A stretch of 64,000 bases of DNA. Source: Taudactylus pleione. Lineage: Eukaryota; Chordata; Amphibia; Anura; Myobatrachidae. Under the pieces are notes generated by a model. The model did no database searches. It saw only the letters and a list, made by a program, of their open reading frames with translations, and was not told where the DNA came from. Within the stretch, counting starts at the first letter, position 1; each line of letters starts with the position of its first letter. A program made the translations under genes and the position numbers. Below, piece by piece: positions 45,378-56,420 of the stretch. The DNA lies in contig JAUIMM010000015.1 in NCBI GenBank assembly GCA_031769625.1, positions 31,445,501 to 31,509,500 of the forward strand, read 5' to 3'.

Positions 45378-45799
45378 CCCCTTTTACACCAGAGCTAAAA
45401 CCCGGGTTTTTGAAGGGTTAACCCGGGCAGCTCCCTGGTGTAAAAGGGGAGAGAGTTGGATCGCCGGGTCGAGTGACCCGGCAATCCAACCCAGGTAACT
45501 AGCAGGGTTTAACACGGGCATAGCCCGTGAAACCCTGCTGTGAGAACAGCGCACTCCGGGTAACGATGACCTGGAGTGAGCTGCTAGCCGGCCGATTGGT
45601 CCGGCTTCAGTGGCGCTTGGAGATGACGTCATCTCCAAGCGACCACTTTCAAAAGCCGGGCCTATGCAGACCCGACTGCGGTGTGAGCGGCGCTGACTCG
45701 GGAATATCCCGAGTCGGCGCCGGCAAAATTCCAGGTCTGATCCGGATAGGAACTTTGTTCCAACTCCGGGTCAGACCCGGAATTTAGGTGGAAAAGGGG
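45378..45799. mobile_element. MITE, CCCCTTTTACA family, 422 bp, TA duplication
   Basis: CCCCTTTTACACC left, GGAAAAGGGG right, TA on both sides (45376-45377, 45800-45801). Internal hairpins: TCACTCGACC-type GGGTCGAGTGACCCGGCAA, CTTGGAGATGACGTCATCTC and ACTCGGGAATATCCCGAGT. Inserted into the hAT element at 44788. Confidence 0.9.
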
Positions 45800-45850
45800 T
45801 ATTAGTTGCCCCAGGGCCGCCACAAGCATTAATCCTGCCCTGGTTAGGAG

Positions 45851-46508
45851 AGAGGACAATACCACAGTTTTCTATGTACGTAATGTGCAGGTATGCCAAG
45901 TAGAAAAGTTTAGATTTGTAATAGTACATTTCATAGTAATATACTCTCACTAACAATCATTGCCCAGTCGGTAGTATTATTTTCATTCTATTATGCCACT
46001 CAAAATAACTGACAAAAGAACAAAACAAGTCTAATAAATAGCAGTGCAATCAATAGAATTTAGAAGACTTTTAAAAAAAAAAGTATAGACAATCACACAT
46101 AATTAAATGTAATTATCTTTTAAAAAGTAATATTTTAGTTTCCCCCACTTCTCTACTGATCTAAAATAATGAAACATAATCAAATATTGTTTTTGATGTT
46201 GCTACTGTTTAACATCAACTATACGATAAAGCATCAAGACATCATTGTAGAACATCTATAATTCTGCTGTTATTATCATGTACATGCTGTAAGGCTGTTC
46301 TAGGAAATGAAAAGCCGACCACAGTAGTTTTATCACTGGATTTTTCACACTGACAATAATGCATTGCTCCACCAACAAATATTTCTGTACTAGCTAACCA
46401 AGCATATAAACATTAATTGGTGCAGCAAGCCCTTTGTTCGAAATGTTACTTTGTTTGATTTTTGGTTTGTCCTTGTGTTTAAAGTGTTATTTCCTAATTG
46501 CCTATGCC
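45851..46508. other. Unassigned AT-rich DNA
   Basis: No family or exon recognised. Confidence 0.4.
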
Positions 46509-46511
46509 TAA

Positions 46512-47162
46512 TGGTGCGTACACACGGTATGATATTTATGAACGATATGAACGATAACGATATTTTACCTGATTTGGCCGATTTCGACGAATAGTGATGA
46601 CAAATCGTGTAAAATATGGCCAAATCGTGAGTGTCCACTTACGATCATGATGCCAATGCGAGTCCCTGCTCATCATACGTCACATCTTCAGATCTGCCGT
46701 GCTGTAGGGCAGATTTGCCAATCTGGGACACAATGCACTGGATGCACGATAGATCTTAAGTCAGATTGGACATTTTTTACTCCAAATCGTGCGTAGGACT
46801 GCCTGGGGAGAGTTCAGTGGAAATCGCACACATCGTGGGATCGTGTGCAGATCGCTGTGTGTGTGGGCACAAACCTTTAATCATTCATATTGTTTATTTT
46901 TATACAGTGAACGACCAACAAACGACCAATGATGCGCGTTCCTGCATTGACGATAACGATATCTATGGTCGTCTGTACATGCAGGACAACTTGGATGATT
47001 TCATCATGATTTACATGTTCAGAGATGTGGCAGGATGATTTCACTGAAAGATATCTATCAGTGTGTACACCCAATATTGTTTGTCCTGCACTACAGAAAA
47101 GTTCAAGGGGAATCGTTCTGCGATATCGTTGGTTGTGCAGATCGTACAGTGTGTACCCAGCT
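46512..47162. mobile_element. MITE, TGGTGCGTACACAC type, TAA duplication
   Basis: Left TGGTGCGTACACACGG, right (inward) AGCTGGGTACACACTG. TAA at 46509-46511 and 47163-47165. AT-rich interior with many GATATCGTT and ACGATAACGAT words. 651 bp. Confidence 0.75.
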
Positions 47163-47314
47163 TAAGGTATAGAAAATGCTAATTATTCTCCACAAACTAT
47201 GCTTTTGTGATCCGGTCAGAGATATTTTGAAATATTCTTATTTCCCAGGACATTTCTGATACTGCAGTGCGGTTCCAACTCTGCCAGAGGGGAGCCCAAA
47301 AACACTGACTGTAC

Positions 47315-47815
47315 CTACAAATGCTACTTCATATTGCTGGGAATATGTGGGAATGGTAAGCTCATCAGAGATCAGCTGGGTGTATACCGCAGGCACCGCC
47401 GGGACAGAGCATTCAGCTGCATCACTACCATATTTCCCTGCTTTGTTTGCCTTTGGGACAGCAGGGACACCAAGGTGCACTACAACAGACAACACAGACC
47501 ACAGCAGACAGAGTTCTGTGTGAGGACGAATAGCGTCAAGAGAAAGCCACTGGCGGACTCCAGGAAGGTGCTGATGCCTCCACTACACATCAAGTTGGAC
47601 CTTATGATACAATTTGTTATAGCTCTAGATAAAGATTCGGCAGCCTTCAAGTACCTTCAAGAATTATTCCCTGTTTGAGGCAAAGGTCAAAACCAATGTT
47701 TTTGTGGGACCACAGATTAAGAAGATTCTGTAGTGCAAGGAATTCCCAATTATGCTCCCTCTGAAGGAGGAAGCTGCTTGGAGCAGCTGTATCGCAGTGG
47801 TTTAGGGCTTCCTTT
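47315..47815 (+). pseudogene. Decayed fragment of a multi-copy 'PPLHIKLGLMK' ORF family
   Basis: The plus strand encodes CFVCLWDSRDTKVHYNRQ, then VLMPPLHIKLDLMIQFVIAL and AAFKYLQELFP (to about 47677). After a frameshift it reads EAKVKTNVFVGPQIKKIL (about 47680-47731) with EEAAWS further on. In this order the pieces match a family of large uncharacterised predicted proteins that I recall as recurring many times in insect, hydra and vertebrate genomes, with the signatures 'CFLCEWDSR..HY', 'PPLHIKLGLMK.FVKA' and 'GIF.GPQIR'. No function is known to me; high copy number suggests a link to a mobile element, which is inference. Frameshift and stops make this copy non-functional. Upstream of 47430 the match is weak. 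Confidence 0.65.
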
Positions 47816-47848
47816 TTTGTACACTTATCTTGCGTTATGAGACAGTAA

Positions 47849-48206
47849 TGGTGCATACACACTAGACGATATGCTCCCTGAGCGATATCGTCTAGTGTGT
47901 CCCCGGCAGGCTGTGCTCAATGTCGTTCATGACATTGAGCACAGCCGCTGAACGATATCATTAGCGATATCGTTCAGCGCCGGGCTCTCTCACCCATTCC
48001 CTGACATGCAGCAACCTGACGAGGTCGTCAGGTTGGCCTGCATGTCAGCCCGATGAACGAGGATGACAAACGACCCGCGGGAACGCGCGTCGTCGTCATC
48101 GTTCATCTTTTTTGTGTTAAAAATGGACGATAAAGTGGACGACTGAACGATAACGATATCGTTATCGTTCAGTCGTCCACTTTAATCGCCCAGTGTGTAC
48201 GCACCA
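47849..48206. mobile_element. MITE, TGGTGCATACACAC type, 358 bp
   Basis: Left TGGTGCATACACACTAG; right (inward) TGGTGCGTACACACTGG. Flanks TAA and TTT, so the duplication is unclear. Internally many GATATCGTT / AACGATATC words and a long fold-back (GGACGACTGAACGATAACGA with its complement) near 48135-48185. Confidence 0.8.
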
Positions 48207-50672
48207 TTTAGATCGGTAGTTTGGTTGTTCAAGGCTTAGTGGGGCGCACTCTCCTTGAATATGGAGGTATGTTGCAAGCCAATTGTCCCTCACAGTTCTG
48301 GAAGCTTGCCAGTTGCCAGTGCACGATATAGGAGACTGGGGGCTGTGGTGGATTTTATTGGGTGGGCTGCCACCTCTAGGTCAAATCTCCAACTTTTCCT
48401 CAGTTATCAATTTTTTTAAGTGCATCTGACTTGCAGCAGCTTGCACTAAAAATAATATTGTAACACAAAATGTTGCCGTAAATGGAGGGAAAGCATAATA
48501 CAGTATCTTTAAATGTATTTTTTACCCATTTATTTCAATAGGGTTTAGACATGTAGTGCACATGCTTGTAACACCAACTAAAATGAATAGGCTATTGAAA
48601 TGGAAAAGTTAAAAGATTTTTAAAATATCACTGATAAAACCATGTTTTACAGATTAGAGTTGGGACATTACATTCCCATTTTTTTGGGGTGTTATTTGTA
48701 GCAATTTTTACCATTTTAAAATAGATTGTATTGTCAACTAAGTTTAGTAGATTACTTCCCTCATCTTTTTTGTTTACATGTCTACATGCCAACCACTTGG
48801 GACACGACTTTCCTCTGATTTGGTACATGTGAGCGTCCAGGTGTGATTTCATTCAAATTCTTTATTCTAATTGAAACAAAAATAGTCTGCAAATATGTGG
48901 GGCCACAAATTATTTTAATGTACTGTATTCTAGTTGTAACAGAAAATGGTCAGTTTTATAAACACATCTTTTTCATCTAAATAAAAAGCACAGTAGGCAC
49001 AGTTGAAGGCAGTTTAATATGAGCAGTATATTCAATAGAGCCAAATTCAATTTGCTCAGACAAATACCTAAAATATTTCTATAACTTCTGGAAACACATT
49101 GTTAGGCTTTGAAAGATTTGTCAGAAAAGTAACTGGCATTCAAAATAGAGTCTCGTTTAGAACAATTCCATTTCTTGGTATAAATCAGGTGCATCCTATT
49201 ATCTCAATTAAATATGACTTACAGTACAGGATATATGGCTTCTGATGGCTTGATTAACATTATTCTGAAAAAATGGAGTGACCATACAAATATGTATATA
49301 TGTAGAACGGGGGATTGCAATATATGGTCAATGGGCCTTATACAGTATCTCAATCATGTTTAGGAGTAATAACGATAATTCCTTGATGAAAGCTTGTAAA
49401 AGCTATCACCGTAATTATATCCCTTTTCTGTCAGGGATCAAGTAAAGTACAAAATGAGACACCTGTGGTACTCCCTGAATACTTATAAACATTATTATTG
49501 GCACAAAACGTTGGTATTACTGAAACATCCATCTTACTCATATGCTAAGAAGGCAATTTTATATTCCTTATTTTGTAGGATGTTGAAACCCATTTTCTCA
49601 TACAAGTACTTGTCTGTTACAGTGACACTATTACCCTTATTATATACAGTATATTGATGTTAATGTCATGATTTTCTCAAGTTCCTTCATAAATCCTGTC
49701 TTTCCGTTACAGTTTAATCCTTGTCATCGTTTACAACATTTCTCCTAAAACTCAAATTCCCATTTTCTTCCCTCTGGCTAACCTCAGTGAGCATCACTGT
49801 GCTGCATCACATGGTTTGAGATCCTCTTTTTAAGATTGCATTGGCTTGTACCCAACTGACTGGAAACAGCAATAAATATTGGGGGCTATCCAAGATAGCG
49901 GTTGAAGAAAATGTTTCACTGGATAGTCATTAGAAATAGGAGACATTTTCTGCAGGAGGAGCATCCACTAGTGTTTTTTTTTTTTTAATACTTGAATGTA
50001 GTCTGAAATGAAGGAGACATGAGTTGGATATGACTGCTCAGTGAGATTCCACAAGGTAAAGCATTCTAACTTTCTTCTACTTGTTGTGTTATTTTCTTTA
50101 GCACATGGAAAGCGGGTGCTGTATCCTCATCTTATTTACAAGTGTTCCTAAACCCATTTTTCAGCTGGTAGGGATATTCAAGTATCCCTAAAGCACCACT
50201 TCGAATAACAAACATAGTCAATAACAAAGTCATCTTCATGAATGGTGAATCTCATCAAAAGGTCAGCAGAAGGACAAAGCACAGCTTCCACTAGCCTCTG
50301 TCTTCTATTAGTTCTGGACATGGACACTCCTATAAATGTGTACTACCTGCTCTCTCCATCTTTCAAGTCTTATTTTCCTAAGGGGACAGGCTTAATGCCA
50401 GGAAATATTTAAAGCTAACTGTAATTCCATGCTTCAGCAGATTGAGAGAAGACTTTAGAGATTTGGAACATCTGTTCTTAACAAATAGATTCAATCTTTT
50501 ATCAAATGGAAATGAGTAAGACTTGCTTCATGCACTTGCTACCTCTGAACCTTATGTTATCTGGCAAGATACTGTTGTTTTTTTCTTAAGGAGACAAACT
50601 GTGTTTATACATAATATATTGTTACAATGTTTTTACAGGGACAGTTCCAAGATTGGGAATAAAGTTGTATAG
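48207..50672. other. Unassigned DNA
   Basis: About 2.4 kb without a recognised family. A minus-strand open stretch at 48628-48852 (about 75 codons, with HLDAHMYQIRGKSCPKWLAC) has a protein-like look but matches nothing I know. It could be a fragment of an unknown element. No splice or promoter context supports a host exon. Confidence 0.4.
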
Positions 50673-50682
50673 CCTGTATAGG

Positions 50683-51065
50683 GGTTGGGTACGCGATCCC
50701 AGTGCACACAATGCCGGTGGTCAGAATCCCGGCACCGGTATCCCGACGGTTGAAATCCTGATGCCTGCAGGTAAGTAATTTAACCCTTTACCTAACCCTA
50801 CCTCTGACCTACCTTTCAGGCAGCCTAACCCTCCCACACCCCACAGCCTAACCCTTACCCTCCGCTCCTGCAGCCTAACCCTATTCCTCCCCTCCCGCAG
50901 CCTAATCCTAACCCTCCCCTAGTGCCTAACCCGAAACCTACCCTAATACTTACAATCTGGATCATAGCTGCCGGGATTCTCATCTGGGATTCCTACCCCT
51001 GTCAGGATTCTGGCACTGGAATTGTGAGCACCAGCATTCTGTGCTCTGGTATGCCAACTACATGC
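50683..51065. mobile_element. CCCTAA-cored element, direct repeat CCTGTATAGG
   Basis: CCTGTATAGG stands at 50673-50682 and 51066-51075, a likely 8-10 bp target duplication. The arms contain GATCCCAGTGC, GAATCCCGGCACCGG, GGATTCTGGCAC and ATTGTGAGCACC; the core (50780-50945) is rich in CCTAACCCT. A strong splice-donor-like CAGGTAAGTAA sits at 50768. Same layout as 18877-19477. Confidence 0.75.
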
Positions 51066-51075
51066 CCTGTATAGG

Positions 51076-52325
51076 CCATGACAATGGGGTCCTTTCATCA
51101 TGTTAATTATTGAGGTCCAACTCAGTGGTGGATACATATTCACTGAAGCAATTCAACATTGCTCCTGTGCGTAGACAGCTGATTCGCAAATCAGCTGTCT
51201 CTGCGTTCCCTGTCACTGCTCTTTTTGGAGCAGTGGAACTTAGCTCTGCCGAGTCTTAGCAGTGCTAGTGCGCCTGCGTGAAAAGGGGTTCACATAGGCA
51301 CACAAATCCCATATTATATTTTCTGAGCTTGATGAATTTAGAACCCCATACTAGTGTATGGGGACAGTGGGACCGATCAGGGCTGAAAGGTAAGCAGGAG
51401 ATATCAGTGATATCTCCTGCATTATCTGTATAATGAATAGCCCCAATCCTTAATTTCTAAAAAAGTAGGTGAAAATGTTCATTTTTACCTGCTTTTGTAG
51501 AAATTAAGTGATGATGAATGGACCCCATTGACTCTACCAATGTCTGGATTTGTGCGGGAGTGATTCAGCCCCCTTCTTCTAAAAGAAAGATGCATAATTA
51601 ATGGTGCTGGATGATGCTGCCTCAGACTTTGTTCCAGAATATCCAAGAAATGTGTAATTGGATCTGGTGACTAAAAAAGCATATGAAATGGATCAGAGCC
51701 GTAACTAGATTTTTTGGTGCTCTGGGCGAGAAAGAGCATTTTTCAAATAGAGACCTAAGGCGTGCATGGGTGTGGCCGTATGGGGAAGGGGCATGGGCAA
51801 TCTGATTTCTCCCATATTTTGATGAAAGGGTACCGATCCCTTTGTGCCACTGTTATCCAGGTGTCACTGCCAATTACAGTGTGAATCCAATGGCTGCAGT
51901 GATGATACACAATAATTATGCAGTATAACTCACCAGCTCTAGATGTAGGAGAGCGCTGGTGAAGCTGCACCTGCAGCAGGATTTGTCATTTAGAACAGCC
52001 GTACACAAGCCTGGAGCTGGTAGTGTAGATCACCACCTAAAGGTATAGGAAAAGTGCTACTTGTAGTGTATATGCAGCAAATATCAGTGTGGGTAGGTAT
52101 GCAAATGTACCCTAAACTCACCAACAAAGGTACTCGATGTGGGCTGGTAATACCTGGGTCGGGAATTGGGGCTATGCTCAGGGCTGCCATCAAAATTTGT
52201 GGGGCCCAGTATATATGTAACTGATAGGGCCCCCTTATTCTCCCCCACCCCGGGCTGTTGGATGCAAAGTTCCAACGAGCCCTGGCACCCAGAAAAACCA
52301 AATGCTACAGTATGATGCCTCTTCC
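51076..52325. other. Mostly unassigned, with hairpin and hAT-like ends
   Basis: A hairpin at about 51451-51510 pairs CTTAATTTCTA...AGGTGAAAATG with its complement. CAGAGCCGTAACTAGATT at 51694 and CAGGGCTGCCATC at 52179 look like hAT-type left ends, but partner ends and duplications were not found. Otherwise nothing is recognised. Confidence 0.4.
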
Positions 52326-52331
52326 CACATG

Positions 52332-52338
52332 ACACACA

Positions 52339-52404
<66 letters not shown>
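52332..52404. repeat. (CA)n microsatellite
   Basis: Uninterrupted (CA)n of more than 30 units after CACACGCGCA, ending ACATACATATG. The Cys/Val and His/Thr frames across it are artefacts. Confidence 0.98.
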
Positions 52405-52408
<4 letters not shown>

Positions 52409-52886
52409 TATGTGTAACATATATAGAACACCTATACTTTTAGAATCTTCCAAGACAATGGAGTTGGACACCAATCCGAACAGCACCCCATGCCCTACGA
52501 TGCCCTGTGCTGTGGCACATGTCGCACCACCCTATTTGTGGCCCTGATATTATCAGTTTAATGCTCATCCATCCATAGGGTAACAACATGTGCTACATGG
52601 ATGGTGGTATTATCACCCTTGAAGACACTCCATACCATTTGATAGGTATGTCAACATAGTGCAACATTGACACAGTAAGTACCATTGGACTTGCCTTCTA
52701 AAAGAATGACCGCAAACAAACCATGCCATGAAAATGTGCATCAAAACACTACAGAGCCAATAGAACCTTCACTGTTGAAAATTGAGGGCTGTATACTAAT
52801 TTACTGTAGATTGGCACCACACTTGCACTATCTAGCTGAAATCACGCCAATGCCTGCAAATTGCAGGCTATTACTTTTGGGACATG

Positions 52887-53586
52887 GGGGGTATTCAATT
52901 TGGAGTGAAAAGTCCATGCTGGACTTGTTTGACGGGGATAAAGTATCGGGCGTGTGCCCGCTTTATCCACGAATTCAATTAGGAATCAGCGAAAACGGGA
53001 GCCAAAAAACTGGAACTTTCGGGAATTGTTCCTGGGACCCCCATGTCTAGCCATAGGGGATCACTATGGGTACCCACATTTTTGCCTGCTTTAGGAAGTC
53101 GGGATTTGTAATAGCTGCGGCGGGTGCATAAATGCGCCATTGAAGAAGGGGTGAAGAATAGCACTTAAATTTTTTTTTTAAACTATTTCCATCAAATTTG
53201 GGGTACATGAAAATGGGTGTAAGCATATTTTTAAGTCCCTAAAGTTATTTTTCAAAATTCTTCAAAAATGCCCCTGCCGCTACTACCCGCATTCTGTAAA
53301 ACACCTGCCGCATACTTGGGAACCCCTCTGGAATTAATTGTGGGACTTTAGAAGTTTGTCCCCCATTTTTTTTCCCCCAAAATTAAACTTAATTTTTGGG
53401 GGTGTCCCGATTTTTTTTTTTTTTTACTTTTTTTTGGCACAGACACAGTTTTTTTACAAAGACTTTTCACACCGGTGAAAAGTCTTTGTAATTGAATACG
53501 GGGATAATTGAAACATGCGAAAATTACGTCATCGGCGATAATTTATCACCAATTCCGACTTTTCGCAGCCAAATTGAATACTGCCC
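52887..53586. mobile_element. MITE, GGGGTATTCAATT type, 700 bp, ATG duplication
   Basis: Left GGGGGTATTCAATTTGG; right (inward) GGGCAGTATTCAATTTGG. ATG at 52884-52886 and 53587-53589. The interior includes AAAAGTC...GACTTTTC pairings and the palindromic GACTTTTCACACCGGTGAAA near 53461. Non-coding. Confidence 0.85.
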
Positions 53587-53803
53587 ATGGTCTTACCCAC
53601 AGTAACGGCATATGCACTAATTTATATAATCCACCCATTTGAGGATTGCAGTTTACAAAGGAATTTATATAATAAAAATTACCTTGATGCACATTTCTTG
53701 TTTGGGAGTAACTAGCTCGCTATGTAATAGTATTTCGTTAAGAGTTGAGCATATTTAAAAAATAACTTATTTAATGTAAGTAGCAGAATGTATCACTTTA
53801 GTC

Positions 53804-54201
53804 CACTGTTTCCCAACTCCAGTCCTCAGGTCATCCTAACAGTGCATGTTTTCCAGGTCTCCTCAAAGAATAACAAGTAAAATAGTTAGCACCACCTGCG
53901 GATCTTTTAAAGCGTGTCAGTGAGTAATGAATACACCTGTACTCAAGCACGGCCTATGGCAGAAGGCTCCCCAACAGTTTAGGTTTTAGAGATATCCACG
54001 GTTAAGCACAGGTGGCTTAAGTAGTTCCTCAGTCAATTTGACTTAACCACCTGTGCTCAACCATGGATATCTCTAAAACCTGAACTGTTGGGGAGCCCTG
54101 AGGACCACGTTTGGGAACCTCTGGCCTATGGAAAACATGCACTTTTAGAGTGCTATTGAGCTGGTACTCCTTTCTATGTCCAGGCAGAATTGGGAAACAC
54201 T
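53804..54201. mobile_element. ACTGTTTCCCAA element with nested fold-back
   Basis: The left end CACTGTTTCCCAACTCC and right end (inward) AGTGTTTCCCAATTCTG are inverted, a hAT-like terminal type, though no matching octamers were found. Inside, 53965-54097 is a hairpin with about 57-bp arms (GGCTCCCCAACAG..., AGAGATATCCA, TTAAGCACAGGTGG), probably a second, younger insertion. Confidence 0.75.
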
Positions 54202-54211
54202 ACCATACTCA

Positions 54212-55069
54212 GGGCTCTATTTACTACAATCCGCATTTGTAATGCAGATTGTAGTGTGATATTACCGACTGAATTCGCATTGCAAATTCAGGCAATATCA
54301 CAGGGATTTACTACACATCCCTTGCAGGGACAGAGCTTGCGATAAAGCTCTGTCCCTGCGAATCCCATCCACACACTATTCATGGTATTTTCAGAAAAAA
54401 TACCGTGACAGAGTGCCTGCGAATGCGCCGACCAGCCGCCACTGCTAAACCCCCCAGCGCTAAGCATTGCCCCCGACACTAAGCCCTGCCCTCCACGATC
54501 ATGGACCCCCCGCGACCCGCCCTCCCTTAATAGCACTTACCTGCAGTCATCGGTGATCCAGTGATGTTTTCCATGCCTCTGGTCAGCTGACATCCCATAC
54601 TGCACTGGGACACGGTCACCTGATGACCGGGCCGCAGTGCAGCATGGGACACCAGCTGACTGGAGGGAGAACATCACCGGAGCCCCGACCACCGGTCCAT
54701 GGAGTCAGGTAAGTACATTTTTTTTTTACTTTTTTTTTTTTTAGCAGAGATCAGCTTGCGGTCTGTTTAGACCACACAGCTGATCACTGGGACCGGTTCC
54801 GGGCTCTGCTCTGCCCGTTACAGCAGAGCAGGAGTCCAGTAACCGGGGGATTCTAGTAACTTTGGTCGGATCACACTTCCCATTACAATTATGAGAAATG
54901 CGATCTGCTTACTAAAAATAAGTGATACTTAGGGGTTGGAGTAGAATTTTACGAATTCTACTCCAATTGACCTATAGTAACTGTAGGTGAAACTAAAATA
55001 ATGTGAAAAGGGTGTGAAAACACCCTTTTTCACTTTATTTTAGAAAAATAGTGTTAATAAATAGAGCCC
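54212..55069 (+). mobile_element. MITE, GGGCTCTATTTACTA type, 858 bp, TCA duplication
   Basis: Left GGGCTCTATTTACTA, right (inward) GGGCTCTATTTATTAACA. TCA at 54209-54211 and 55070-55072. Several self-complementary blocks: AATCCGCATT..., AGAGCTTGCGATAAAGCTCT, ATGGTATTTTCAG..AAAATACCGT, GGTCTGTTTAGACC and AAAGGGTGTGAAAACACCCTTT. It carries CAGGTAAGTAC at 54707. A partial inverted copy is at 30253-30880. Confidence 0.9.
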
Positions 55070-55264
55070 TCAGACATAAAACTGATTAATTATCATCCCT
55101 TTTAAGTTATGTCAATGTTTGGGCCTCTAATATGTGAAATTCTATGTTTTAGCAGAACCCTTGTCATGTTGACATAGAATAAGCTATTTTTTAAAATGTT
55201 TAGTTCAAAGTATCTCCTCAATTCCTGAATGGATACTGTGGACAGGACCGTATTAAGGGTTTTA

Positions 55265-55554
55265 TGGTGCATACACACGGTCAGATTTTCTGTCAGATCT
55301 GAACGATAATGATTTTAAAAATAATTCAATCGTTTATATCTGAAAGAAAATCTGACATGCGAGCCTGCAACGACGAACGATGCGCGTTCCCGCTTGTCAG
55401 ATAACGATATCTGACATCTGATGTGTTTGCAGTCAGATTTATACGATTCCATTCATTTTAATACTGTCTAAAATCGTTCAGTCGTTCAAATTGTTGGTTA
55501 AATCGTTCAATTGTTCATCATTCATCTGACATATCTGACCATGTGTATGCACCA
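55265..55554. mobile_element. MITE, TGGTGCATACACA type, 290 bp, TTA duplication
   Basis: Left TGGTGCATACACACGG; right (inward) TGGTGCATACACATGG. TTA at 55262-55264 and 55555-55557. Interior rich in CAGATTT / AAATCTGAC and AACGAT words. The duplication fits a PIF/Harbinger-like TWA target. Confidence 0.9.
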
Positions 55555-55789
55555 TTAGTTTTTTTTCCAATGGAATCTAAAGGTAAAGAGAACAATGAAC
55601 CCATACAGCAAGAGAACAAAGGCACAACTAAAAATAAATAATATAAACAAAAAACAAAGCAAAGACAAGCACTTGTGTCTGTATTAATTTTAGCATTTTT
55701 TCTCCCTAAAATGTAATTTTTATCACTGTGTATACTATATGTTGAGCCCAGTTATTTTATTTTGATACCAGAACTTTGTGAGAGAGAGA

Positions 55790-56122
55790 TGGGGCAGATG
55801 TACTAAGCTCTGGAAAGTGATAAATTGGAGAATGATAAACTACCAGCCACTAAGCTCCTAACTGTCATTTTTCAAACACGAAGGTCTATTTACTAAGCCT
55901 TGGATTGAGATAAAGTGAACGGAGATAAAGTCACAATCAAGTAGCTCCTAACTGCCATGTCACAGGATGTGTTTGAAAAATGACAGGAGCTAATTGGTTC
56001 AGACTTTAACTCTGTTCACTTTATATCCATCCATGGCTTAGTAAATAGACCCCACAGCCTGTAACATGACAGTTAGAAGCTGAGTGGCTGGTAGTTTATC
56101 ACTTTCCAGAACTTAATACATC
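55790..56122. mobile_element. Hairpin MITE, AGATGTACTAAGC type, invaded
   Basis: Outer pieces 55790-55878 and 56054-56122 form the hairpin seen complete at 15691: GGGGCAGATGTACTAAGCTC at the left, AGAACTTAATACATCC at the right, with AGCTCCTAACTGTCATTTTT and TAACATGACAGTTAGAAGCT pairing. The loop TTTCAAACACAGCC is split by the inner MITE. Confidence 0.9.
55879..56053. mobile_element. Inner GGGGTCTATTTACTAAG MITE, ACA duplication
   Basis: Left end reads CGAAGGTCTATTTACTAAG (mutated), right (inward) GGGGTCTATTTACTAAGCC. ACA stands at 55876-55878 and 56054-56056. Same family as 17997-18169, and inserted in almost the same loop position of the same host MITE family. Confidence 0.85.
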
Positions 56123-56224
56123 CAGAGCTTAGTTGCATGTGGCCAGGGCACCCGGAGCCCGAGCGTGCTACGGTGACCCCCCACCCCCAAAAGCATGTGC
56201 TAATATAATATAACCACTGCTTAC

Positions 56225-56420
56225 AGTGTATGTATATATAATTATATATATATATATATATATATACACCTACATACATGGCAGGGTCACACATACATAC
56301 AAGCAGGGTCACACATACATACAGGTAGGGTCACACATACCTGTATGTATGTACAGGCAGGCAGTGTCACACATACATTCATACATACATACACACACAC
56401 ATACATACTCCAGCGCATTA
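56225..56420. repeat. (TA)n followed by ACATACA-rich tandem repeat
   Basis: (TA)n at about 56233-56265, then four or five units of GGGTCACACATACATACA with variable spacers, then CATACA/CACA runs. Confidence 0.9.

Larger units (their letters stand above)
44788..45842. mobile_element. Non-autonomous hAT-type element, 1055 bp, with nested MITE
   Basis: Perfect 8-bp duplication GTTAGGAG at 44780-44787 and 45843-45850. Inverted ends: left CAGGGCCGGATTAAG, right (inward) CAGGGCAGGATTAATG. Contains a TG-rich microsatellite and the TA-duplicating MITE at 45378-45799. Removing the MITE leaves about 630 bp. No transposase. Confidence 0.95.

Noticed and set aside
52302..52486. Cys/Val-rich and His/Thr-rich frames
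   Set aside because: Translations of the (CA)n microsatellite.
53804..54201. 8-bp target duplication for the ACTGTTTCCCAA element
   Set aside because: Flanking octamers (TTTAGTCC versus ACCATACT) do not match, so hAT assignment rests on the ends only.
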